Shown piece by piece: positions 1 to 4,567 of a stretch of 7,468 nt of DNA. The notes beneath the pieces were generated by a model that was not told the origin of the DNA, ran no database searches, and was given only the letters and a program-made list of their open reading frames with translations. Origin of the DNA: an uncultured Pseudomonadota bacterium. GTDB taxonomy: Bacteria; Lernaellota; Lernaellaia; Lernaellales; Lernaellaceae. The DNA is taken from NCBI GenBank assembly GCA_937967875.1, contig CALBTQ010000150.1, forward strand, positions 1 through 7,468. The letters are read 5' to 3'. Position 1 is the first letter of the stretch. Each line of letters starts with the position of its first letter. Made by a program: the position numbers and the translations under genes.

Positions 1-2
1 AC

Positions 3-959
3 ACGCCCCAACGCAACGGCGTGTTCGTCTTCCAGCAACAGGAAGACAACCTGGCCCAAGTCGGTTCGTACGAGGACTTTGCGACCGACGAGCAGATCTA
101 CGCGGCGCGCTTCCTGGGTGCGCGGGGCTTCGTCGTGACCTTCGAGCAGGTCGATCCGCTGTTCACCTTCGACATGTCCAACCCGACCAACCCGGTGCTG
201 GTCGGCGAGTTGGAAGTGCCCGGCTTCTCCACCTACCTGCACCCGATGGGCGAGGATCACCTGCTGGGCATCGGTGAAGGCGGCGACTGGTGGGGCAGCA
301 ACGGCGGCGTGGCGCTGTCGATGTTCGACGTGTCCGACTTCGCCCATCCGGAAATGATCTATCACCTGGACCTGGGCGATTGGGACACCTGGTCCGAGGC
401 GAAATACAATCACCACGCGTTCCTGTACTACGAGCCGAAAAACCTGCTGGTCATTCCGCTGACCTACTGGGGCTGGGGCGACGACGATGACGACGACATC
501 TGGGACGACGACGACGACGATTGGAAAGACGACGATGACGACGATACGCCGGTGACCGATGACGACGATGACGACGACGTGGTCTCCGATGACGACGACG
601 ACATCTGGGGCGAGGATTCCTTCTCCGGCTTCTACGTGTTCTACACCAGTCCGACGATCGGCTTCAATCAGCAGGCGACGATCGATCACTCTGATTTCGT
701 CGGCGCCGCAGGCAGCGACTATTACTACAGCATGTCCGAGCCGCGCCGCAGCGCGGTGATCAACAATCACCTGTTCACCATCAGCGACCTGGGCCTGGTC
801 GTCACCGAGATCGGCGCCTGGGTCAACGACGTCGAGGAAGACCTGCCCTGGCAGGATTGGGACTACGGCTGGGGCGATGATGACTATTACGATGACGACG
901 ACGATTTTGTCGACGATGACGACGACAGCTCGGAACCCGGAGTCGATCCGGAAGATTGA
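3..959 (+). CDS. Secreted beta-propeller domain protein with poly-Asp insertions (5' partial)
   Basis: The reading frame is open to the window edge, so the N-terminus, including any signal peptide, is missing; about 318 residues remain. The stretch at about nt 105-260 (ARFLGARGFVVTFEQVDPLF, then FDMSNPTNP, then VPGFSTYLHP and LLGIG) matches my memory of the Pfam Beta_propel family (PF09826), predicted extracytoplasmic propellers distantly related to WD40. The later HHAFLYYEPKNLLVIPL (about nt 409-462) is also typical. A 46-residue block at nt 480-617 holds 31 Asp in runs of 5-7, separated by IW, WK, TPVT and VVS. It falls in the loop between two propeller strands. The last about 29 residues are again Asp-rich (15 Asp). 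The acidic runs could bind calcium or act as spacers at the cell surface, but that is inference. The gene ends in TGA at 957-959, and a strong terminator follows 23 bases later. The family is fairly sure; the ligand and process are unknown. Confidence 0.85.
   Translation, partial: TPQRNGVFVFQQQEDNLAQVGSYEDFATDEQIYAARFLGARGFVVTFEQVDPLFTFDMSNPTNPVLVGELEVPGFSTYLHPMGEDHLLGIGEGGDWWGSNGGVALSMFDVSDFAHPEMIYHLDLGDWDTWSEAKYNHHAFLYYEPKNLLVIPLTYWGWGDDDDDDIWDDDDDDWKDDDDDDTPVTDDDDDDDVVSDDDDDIWGEDSFSGFYVFYTSPTIGFNQQATIDHSDFVGAAGSDYYYSMSEPRRSAVINNHLFTISDLGLVVTEIGAWVNDVEEDLPWQDWDYGWGDDDYYDDDDDFVDDDDDSSEPGVDPED
480..617 (+). repeat. Low-complexity GAC/GAT tract encoding Asp runs
   Basis: Forty-six codons, of which 31 are GAC or GAT, form five Asp runs of 5-7 residues separated by short non-acidic spacers. 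The mix of GAC and GAT shows that the runs are not one freshly expanded trinucleotide, although slippage could still change their length. A second, shorter tract lies at about 873-956. Confidence 0.9.
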
Positions 960-982
960 ACGAGAATCGGTGGGTACGGCGG

Positions 983-1015
983 CCCCGGAGCGACACGCTC
1001 CGGGGTTCGCTTTTT
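983..1015 (+). terminator. Intrinsic terminator of the beta-propeller gene
   Basis: CCCCGGAGCG (983-992) pairs perfectly with CGCTCCGGGG (996-1005) around a three-base loop (ACA), giving a 10-bp GC stem. TTCGCTTTTT (1006-1015) follows as the U-tract. The last T residues overlap the stop codon of the convergent gene at 1014-1016. On the minus strand the hairpin is not followed by a T-run, so it terminates plus-strand transcription. Confidence 0.85.
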
Positions 1016-1301
1016 AATGGCCGAGATCTTTCTCGGTGACGATGCGCTTCTCGCCTTCGCGCGCGGTGACGTTCTCGTACACGCCCTTGTCGCGCCGCAC
1101 GAGCTTGGTGAAGCCCTGGTCCTTCAACTCGCGATCCGAGCGCGGCGTGGCGATGCCGATGCGGCTGGGCAGCAGCTTGCGCACCGGCGCGCCGCAGTGC
1201 GGGCACACACGATGCGCCTCATCTTTGATCGACTGCCGGCACTCGAATGCCTTGCCCCATTCGCAGCCGTCGCCCTCGTGTTCGTACTCGTAAATCGGCA
1301 T
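1014..1301 (-). CDS. FmdB-family zinc ribbon protein
   Basis: This is a 95-residue protein starting MPIYEYEHEG. The MPIYEYxC-like opening, the CPHC pair (C33, C36) and the following VRKLLPS are hallmarks of the FmdB / CxxC_CxxC_SSSS putative regulatory zinc-ribbon family, small cytoplasmic proteins of unclear function. The usual first CxxC is not intact: only C13 and C21 are nearby, so zinc binding may use a changed ligand set. I recall a subfamily with the same 'EYEH...F..RQSIKD' opening and the same 'GFTKLVRRDKGVYENVTA' C-terminal block (residues 63-80), so this looks like a subfamily trait rather than damage. The frame continues upstream, but the ATG at 1301 is chosen because it begins the family's conserved sequence and has GAGGGG (1312-1307) five bases before it. 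A possible promoter lies at 1328-1355. The stop codon sits in the T-tract of the convergent gene's terminator. Confidence 0.85.
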   Translation of the reverse strand: MPIYEYEHEGDGCEWGKAFECRQSIKDEAHRVCPHCGAPVRKLLPSRIGIATPRSDRELKDQGFTKLVRRDKGVYENVTAREGEKRIVTEKDLGH

Positions 1302-1327
1302 GGCGTCCCCTCGCTCGTTGCGTGTTA

Positions 1328-1355
1328 ACCATAAACCGCCGCCGCGCAAATTCAA
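1328..1355 (-). promoter_or_regulatory. Possible sigma70-type promoter of the zinc-ribbon gene
   Basis: Read on the minus strand, TTGAAT (1355-1350) and TATGGT (1333-1328) are separated by 16 bases. Each box matches the consensus at 4 of 6 positions. The predicted start near 1321 would leave a leader of about 20 bases that includes the ribosome binding site. The call rests on motif match and position only. Confidence 0.3.
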
Positions 1356-1515
1356 GACGCAAAATCGGCCCGGCGACGTATTGACAGCCGCCGCCCAGTG
1401 ATTACTGATTTCCTCGGAAAACGAGTTAAAGAAAACGACAAAATCTCTTTCAAGCGAATCGGCCGACTGGGCGAAGTCCACTGCGGAACTTTGCTTTTGG
1501 AATGCAATTTTTTTG

Positions 1516-1523
1516 AAGGAGGT
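1516..1523 (+). promoter_or_regulatory. Perfect Shine-Dalgarno of the Hsp20 gene
   Basis: AAGGAGGT lies five bases before the ATG at 1529 and sits just after a T-run (1508-1514). It is the strongest ribosome binding site in the window and fixes the Hsp20 start. It suggests high translation, in keeping with an abundant chaperone. Confidence 0.85.
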
Positions 1524-1528
1524 ACACC

Positions 1529-1981
1529 ATGGCCATCATCAGAAAAGATCCGTTCGACGAACTGACCAACATGCGGCGCGAAATGGACCGACTGTTCGGC
1601 GACACCGCTCCCTGGCGGCAGTACCGCCAGTCCGACGAGGGCATCAGCGGCCAGTGGGCCCCGAAAGTCGACATCTTCGAGGACGGCGCGCAGATCGTCA
1701 TTTCCGCCGCCCTACCCGGCATGAAGCAGGAAGACATCAAGGTCAACATCGAAAACAACATCCTGACCCTCTGCGGCGAACGCCGGCTCGAAAACGAGGA
1801 CCGGCGCGACAACTACACACGCATCGAGCAGCACTACGGCGCCTTCTGCCGCACCTTCGCGTTGACCAACCAGATCGACCAGAACAACATCGGCGCGCAT
1901 TTCGAAAACGGCATTCTTCATGTGACGTTGCCCAAACGCGAGGAAGCCAAGCCCAAAGCGATCGAAATCAAAGTTCACTGA
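1529..1981 (+). CDS. Hsp20 / alpha-crystallin small heat-shock protein
   Basis: This is an ATP-independent holdase chaperone that binds unfolding proteins in the cytoplasm, usually as a large oligomer. The 150 residues show the standard layout. There is a short N-terminal arm (DPFDELTNMRREMDRLF, residues 7-23). The alpha-crystallin domain runs from W43-x-P45 (WAPKVDIFED), through ALPGMKQEDIKVNIENNILT (61-80), to the signature A123xxxNGIL130 followed by HVTLPK. The C-terminal tail carries the I-x-I oligomerisation motif (I145-E-I147). The length is normal for the bacterial class. The start is fixed by a perfect Shine-Dalgarno. The leader shows no CIRCE element and no clear RpoH-type promoter, so its heat regulation cannot be read here. 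It seems to be transcribed alone, since the next gene is 141 bases away. Confidence 0.95.
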   Translation: MAIIRKDPFDELTNMRREMDRLFGDTAPWRQYRQSDEGISGQWAPKVDIFEDGAQIVISAALPGMKQEDIKVNIENNILTLCGERRLENEDRRDNYTRIEQHYGAFCRTFALTNQIDQNNIGAHFENGILHVTLPKREEAKPKAIEIKVH

Positions 1982-2002
1982 TTGCGCACCGCGCATCGTC
2001 GT

Positions 2003-2035
2003 CGGCCCGCCTCGTTCTCCAAGCGAGACGGGCCG
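2003..2035 (+). terminator. Hairpin after Hsp20, possible terminator without a T-tract
   Basis: CGGCCCG (2003-2009) pairs with CGGGCCG (2029-2035), and CTCG (2011-2014) pairs with CGAG (2024-2027), with one C/A mismatch between the two helices and a nine-base loop. No T-run follows, so it would be a weak or factor-assisted terminator, or an mRNA-stabilising 3' end. A 10-bp direct repeat, GCGCATCGTC, flanks it at 1991-2000 and 2038-2047. Confidence 0.35.
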
Positions 2036-2122
2036 CGGCGCATCGTCTTCCACCGCTTGACGCTGCCGTGAAAAGCCCCTTAAGCTGGCCCGAATTCATC
2101 ACCTGCGACAGGAGCCGCGACC

Positions 2123-3106
2123 ATGAGCGAAAAAGTTGTACGCATTGTGGATGAGGGCCTGCTGCCCCTGATCAAACCGCCCGACCCGGAAGACCTGCGC
2201 GCCGCGAATCGGCAGCGCGACAAAGGCCTGGTCGACAAACGCATGAGCGAGGACGAGGCGATCGCCCGGTTCGTCGCCGACGGCATGTACATCGGCTTCG
2301 AGCTGTACGGATCGGTGCGTTGCCCGATGTCGCTGGTGCGTGCGCTGATCCGCTCGGGCAAAACCCATTTCGACCTCGCCGGCCAGGGCGTGCACGAAGC
2401 CGACCTGCTGCTGGCCGCCGGGATCATCGAGCGCATCGACTGCACCTACATCGGCCAGGAAGTGTACGGCGTGAGCGCGCCGTTGCGCCGCGCGGTCGAA
2501 TCGGGACAGGTCAAGCAGGTGGTCGAATGGTCCAACGGCGCGATCACCTGGCGCTTCAAAGCCGCGGCGATGGGCCTGCCGTTCATCCCGACCTACTCGA
2601 TGCTGGGTTCGGACACGCTCAAGTACAGCTCGGCGGTGGCCATCGAGGATCCGTTCACCAAACGGCCGATCTGCCTGCTGCCCGCGCTGACGCTGGACGT
2701 GGGTTTCATTCACGTCAATCGCGCCGACAAGTTCGGCAACTGTCAGGTCGACGGCATCAGCGGTTTCGCCCTGGAGATGGCCCGCGCCTCGAAAAAGCTG
2801 ATCGTCTCGACCGAGGAGATCGTCGACAGCGAGGTCATCCGCGCCAAACCGCACCTGACGGTCATTCCCTGGTACAACGTCGACGCGGTGGTGCATGCGC
2901 CCTTCGGCTCGTGGCCGGGTGAAATGAGCGGCATGTATGAACGCGACGAGGAGCACTACCGGATGTTCATCGACGCCAGCCAGAAGGCGGAGAGCACCGA
3001 CGCCTACATGAAAGAGTGGGTGCGCGATCTGCCCGACCACCAAGCGCTGCTGGAGAAAATCGGGCGCGAACGGCTCGATGCAATCGTCATCGGGAAGGGG
3101 GCGTGA
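2123..3106 (+). CDS. Family I CoA-transferase, alpha subunit (glutaconate CoA-transferase type)
   Basis: This is the alpha subunit of a heterodimeric enzyme that moves CoA between carboxylic acids; with the next gene it should form the complete enzyme. The protein has 327 residues, close to the about 320 of GctA. The domain begins near MSEDEAIARFVADGMYIGFE (residues 41-60), after a 40-residue extension that I recall in related proteins, which supports the upstream start. Other family-like stretches are LRRAVESGQVKQVVEWSNGA (about 119-138), MGLPFIPTYSMLGSD (about 149-163), FTKRPICLLPALTLDVGFIH (about 176-195), the TEEIVDSEVIR segment, and the C-terminal KEWVRDLPDHQALLEKIG, which closely resembles GctA of Acidaminococcus as I remember it. 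The ATG has AGGAG (2110-2114) eight bases upstream. The stop is one base before the beta-subunit start, so the two are translationally coupled. The substrate is uncertain: glutaconate, 3-oxoacids or other short dicarboxylic or aromatic-degradation acids are all possible. IpdA-type steroid ring hydrolases are distant relatives. Confidence 0.85.
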   Translation: MSEKVVRIVDEGLLPLIKPPDPEDLRAANRQRDKGLVDKRMSEDEAIARFVADGMYIGFELYGSVRCPMSLVRALIRSGKTHFDLAGQGVHEADLLLAAGIIERIDCTYIGQEVYGVSAPLRRAVESGQVKQVVEWSNGAITWRFKAAAMGLPFIPTYSMLGSDTLKYSSAVAIEDPFTKRPICLLPALTLDVGFIHVNRADKFGNCQVDGISGFALEMARASKKLIVSTEEIVDSEVIRAKPHLTVIPWYNVDAVVHAPFGSWPGEMSGMYERDEEHYRMFIDASQKAESTDAYMKEWVRDLPDHQALLEKIGRERLDAIVIGKGA

Positions 3107-3107
3107 G

Positions 3108-3872
3108 ATGAGTATGGCATACAGCCCCAAAGAATTGTTGATCTGCCTGGGCGCGCGGCTGGTCGAGGACCACACGATGGCCTTCATCGGCACGGGCATC
3201 CCCATGCTGGCCGCGTCACTAGCGCAGAAAATCTACGCGCCCAACCTGGTGCCGGTCTTCGAGTTCGGCGGCGTCGGCGCGGTGCTGGAAAAACTGCCGC
3301 TGGCCGTGGGCGACATGCGCACCTTCAACAAGGCGCTGCAGGCCTCGTCGATCTGCGACATCATGGAAACCGCGCAGCGGGGCTTCATCGAATACGGCTT
3401 CATCGGCGGAGCGCAGATCGACATGTACGGCAACCTGAACACGACCGTCATCGGCGATCACGCCAAGCCGAAAGTGCGCATGCCCGGCTCGGGCGGCGCC
3501 AACGACATCGGCTCGTCGATCTGGCGGACGATCGCGATCATGCCGCACGACACGCGGCGGTTCGTCGAGAAAATCGACTTTCTCACCACGCCCGGCTTTT
3601 TGAGCGGTCCCGGCGCGCGCGAAGCGGCCGGTCTGCCCGCCGGCACCGGTCCGTATCGCGTGGTCACCAGTCTGGCGACATTGGGCTATGACGAGGCGAC
3701 CTGCCGCATGAAACTGCTGGCGCTCAACCCCGGCGTAACCGTCGAGCAGGTGCGGCAAAACACCGGTTTCGAACTGCTGATCGCCGACACGCTGGAAGAA
3801 AATCATCCGCCGACCGACGAGGAACTGCGCGTGCTGCGCGAAGACGTCGATCCGGATAAGCTGTATCGGTAA
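3108..3872 (+). CDS. Family I CoA-transferase, beta subunit (glutaconate CoA-transferase type)
   Basis: This is the catalytic partner of the preceding subunit, with 254 residues (GctB is about 266). In this enzyme class a glutamate of the beta subunit forms the covalent acyl/CoA thioester. Here E52, in VPVFEFGG, aligns with that glutamate (Glu54 of Acidaminococcus GctB) from memory. Its presence argues for true CoA transfer rather than the IpdAB-type hydrolase, which lacks it. Further matches are FIGTGIPMLAASLAQKIYAP (26-45), the very GctB-like FIGGAQIDMYGNLNTTVIGD, the oxyanion-type GSGGAND, RRFVEKIDFLTTPGF, and the C-terminal NTGFEL and EDVDPDKLY. The ATG at 3108 is chosen over an upstream in-frame codon because GAAGGGG (3094-3100) sits seven bases before it; a second ATG two codons later is possible. 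The one-base gap to the alpha subunit shows operon coupling. A strong terminator begins 16 bases after the stop. Confidence 0.87.
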   Translation: MSMAYSPKELLICLGARLVEDHTMAFIGTGIPMLAASLAQKIYAPNLVPVFEFGGVGAVLEKLPLAVGDMRTFNKALQASSICDIMETAQRGFIEYGFIGGAQIDMYGNLNTTVIGDHAKPKVRMPGSGGANDIGSSIWRTIAIMPHDTRRFVEKIDFLTTPGFLSGPGAREAAGLPAGTGPYRVVTSLATLGYDEATCRMKLLALNPGVTVEQVRQNTGFELLIADTLEENHPPTDEELRVLREDVDPDKLYR

Positions 3873-3888
3873 GCACGATTCGACAGAC

Positions 3889-3925
3889 AAACCGCCTCGC
3901 CAATCGCGGGGCGGTTTTTTTATTT
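3889..3925 (+). terminator. Intrinsic terminator of the CoA-transferase operon
   Basis: AAACCGCCTCGC (3889-3900) pairs with GCGGGGCGGTTT (3906-3917) over 12 bp with one T/G wobble and a five-base loop. TTTTTTTATTT (3915-3925) gives the U-tract. The site starts 16 bases after the stop codon at 3872. Its 27-base 3' part recurs at 4541-4567 with a single mismatch. Confidence 0.9.
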
Positions 3926-3940
3926 CCGCGCCGGATCTTC

Positions 3941-4022
3941 AAGCCCGTAGGGCGCAGGTCAGTAGCGAAGGGCGAAGCCCTGGAACAAGACGTAGCAACC
4001 TCAATCAAACCCCTGAAAGGGG
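3941..4022 (-). repeat. Palindromic repeat unit, copy A (inverted)
   Basis: Read on the minus strand this unit has the same plan as copies B and C. It begins with an outer hairpin (CCCCT-GAA-AGGGG, 4010-4022), then has about 25 divergent bases, a 29-base core at 3957-3985 holding GGGC-GAA-GCCC (3970-3980), and a closing hairpin GCCC-GTA-GGGC (3943-3953). The core is identical to that of copy C. The first spacer differs in sequence and is two bases shorter than in copy B, so this is the most diverged copy. Confidence 0.75.
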
Positions 4023-4030
4023 TGCAGGTA

Positions 4031-4129
4031 AGATTCCTCCGCCCCTCCGGGGCTTGTCGACTTCGGGTGGGCCGCGATTTCCAGGGCTGCGCCCTTCGCT
4101 ACTGACCGATCGCCCCTGCGGGGCTTTGG
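4031..4129 (+). repeat. Palindromic repeat unit, copy B
   Basis: This 99-base unit opens with AGATTCCT. It then has the hairpin GCCCC-TCC-GGGGC (4041-4053), the 29-base core (4079-4107) with GGGC-TGC-GCCC (4084-4094), and the hairpin GCCCC-TGC-GGGGC (4112-4124). It aligns without gaps to copy C, with about 11 mismatches in 99 positions, many of them outside the stems. It lies head-to-head with copy A, so the pair forms a larger inverted repeat. Confidence 0.8.
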
Positions 4130-4165
4130 CGGTCCGGGCAGGTCAATCCGGAAGTCGGAAAGGCA

Positions 4166-4204
4166 AGCCCACACTCTGGGCTGACGCCCGACCATCTCCC
4201 AGAG
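4166..4204. repeat. Overlapping alternative hairpins between repeat units B and C
   Basis: AGCCCA (4166-4171) can pair with TGGGCT (4177-4182). The overlapping CTCTGGG (4174-4180) can instead pair with CCCAGAG (4198-4204), and GGGC-TGAC-GCCC (4178-4189) is a third option. The three are mutually exclusive. They probably reflect repeat debris rather than a regulatory switch, as no gene follows in either direction close by. Confidence 0.4.
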
Positions 4205-4216
4205 GGCGAGGGTAAG

Positions 4217-4258
4217 AAAAAATCGGGGACTCGATTCCTTCGTGTCCCCGTATTTTTT
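4217..4258. terminator. Bidirectional terminator-like hairpin
   Basis: CGGGGAC (4224-4230) pairs with GTCCCCG (4244-4250). CGA (4232-4234) pairs with TCG (4240-4242) after a T/T mismatch, around a five-base loop. A-runs at 4217-4222 and T-runs at 4253-4258 extend the stem, with T4251 bulged, and supply U-tracts on both strands. It lies between two converging genes, so it could stop transcription from either side. The 'GGGGACxCG...CGTGTCCCC' core also resembles REP-type elements that I recall from deltaproteobacterial genomes. Confidence 0.6.
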
Positions 4259-4276
4259 AATAGGCAGCCCCGCTCT

Positions 4277-4299
4277 CCCTTCTCCCCATGGGAGAAGGG
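4277..4299. repeat. Perfect 10-bp hairpin (REP-like)
   Basis: CCCTTCTCCC (4277-4286) pairs perfectly with GGGAGAAGGG (4290-4299) around a three-base loop, CAT. The surrounding sequence, ending CCGGGGATGAGGG, resembles the 'CTCTCCC...GGGAGAGGGCCGGGGTGAGGG' intergenic element widely seen in proteobacteria (from memory). There is no T-tract. Confidence 0.6.
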
Positions 4300-4324
4300 C
4301 CGGGGATGAGGGCTAACGTATCAT

Positions 4325-4423
4325 AGATTCCTGCGCCCCTCCGGGGCTTGTCGGCTTTGGGTAGGTCGCAATTTCCAGGGCTTCGCCCTTCGCTACTGAC
4401 CGTCCGCCCCTCCGGGGCTTGGG
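4325..4423 (+). repeat. Palindromic repeat unit, copy C
   Basis: This direct copy of unit B lies 294 bases downstream and also opens AGATTCCT. Its hairpins are GCCCC-TCC-GGGGC at 4335-4347 and again at 4406-4418. The core is at 4373-4401 with GGGC-TTC-GCCC (4378-4388). The core matches that of copy A at all 29 positions and that of copy B at 28. Confidence 0.8.
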
Positions 4424-4461
4424 GCCACAAATTCCAGGACTATCGAGGTTGTCGATAAATG

Positions 4462-4494
4462 CGCCGCTAGGCGACCAACAGCCCCGATAGGGGC
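4462..4494. repeat. Two short hairpins at the end of the island
   Basis: CGCC-GCTA-GGCG (4462-4473) and GCCCC-GATA-GGGGC (4481-4494) lie seven bases apart. The second, with the GATAGATTTGTAGCCCGG that follows, resembles the closing part of the GC-rich interspersed repeats that I recall from Planctomycetes-like genomes. Confidence 0.5.
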
Positions 4495-4540
4495 GATAGA
4501 TTTGTAGCCCGGTGCGTGAAATAGCCCATTTTTTCCCAAG

Positions 4541-4567
4541 CCTCGCCAAGCGCGGGGCGGTTTTTTT
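4541..4567 (+). terminator. Near-copy of the CoA-transferase terminator at the island's far edge
   Basis: These 27 bases match 3895-3921 at all but one position (G4550 for T3904). CCTCGC still pairs with GCGGGG (4551-4556, one wobble) and a seven-T run follows. The outer left arm is lost, because the copy is preceded by CCCAAG instead of AAACCG, so the stem is shorter. The T-run ends at the first base of the convergent gene's stop codon (4567-4569). It would stop plus-strand transcription from the island; on the minus strand it has no U-tract. Confidence 0.6.

Larger units (their letters stand above)
3873..4566. other. Non-coding palindrome-rich island between convergent genes
   Basis: These 694 bases hold no credible gene. 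Open frames here are low-complexity translations of the repeats, without start signals. The stretch contains at least a dozen short perfect or near-perfect hairpins, three copies of one GC-rich repeat unit (two direct, one inverted), a bidirectional terminator and a second copy of the operon terminator at the far edge. Similar GC-rich 'GCCCCTCCGGGGC' interspersed elements are, from memory, common between genes in Planctomycetes, Verrucomicrobia and other high-GC lineages. No transposase lies in the window. Confidence 0.85.

Noticed and set aside
1381..1409. TTGACA (1381-1386) upstream of Hsp20 as a promoter
   Set aside because: The -35 box is perfect, but the best -10 at 17 bases is ACTGAT (3 of 6), and it lies about 120 bases from the start codon. 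It is not strong enough to list as a feature.
1382..1528. CIRCE element or RpoH-type promoter before Hsp20
   Set aside because: I searched by eye for the TTAGCACTC inverted repeat and for CTTGAA/CCCCAT boxes and found neither.
2057..2086. TTGACG (2057-2062) as a promoter of the CoA-transferase operon
   Set aside because: No -10 box better than 3 of 6 lies at an acceptable distance.
2099..3205. Long open frame of 368 codons on the minus strand across the CoA-transferase operon
   Set aside because: It is an antisense shadow typical of high-GC DNA; the plus strand encodes a well-matched CoA-transferase subunit over the same bases.
4166..4204. Mutually exclusive hairpins as an attenuator or riboswitch
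   Set aside because: No gene lies downstream at leader distance on either strand, and the sequence resembles debris of the surrounding palindromic repeats.
3957..4401. Repeated 29-base cores as a possible CRISPR array
   Set aside because: The copies are in mixed orientation, spaced about 120 and 290 bases apart, and embedded in longer homologous units. There are no regular spacers and no cas gene.
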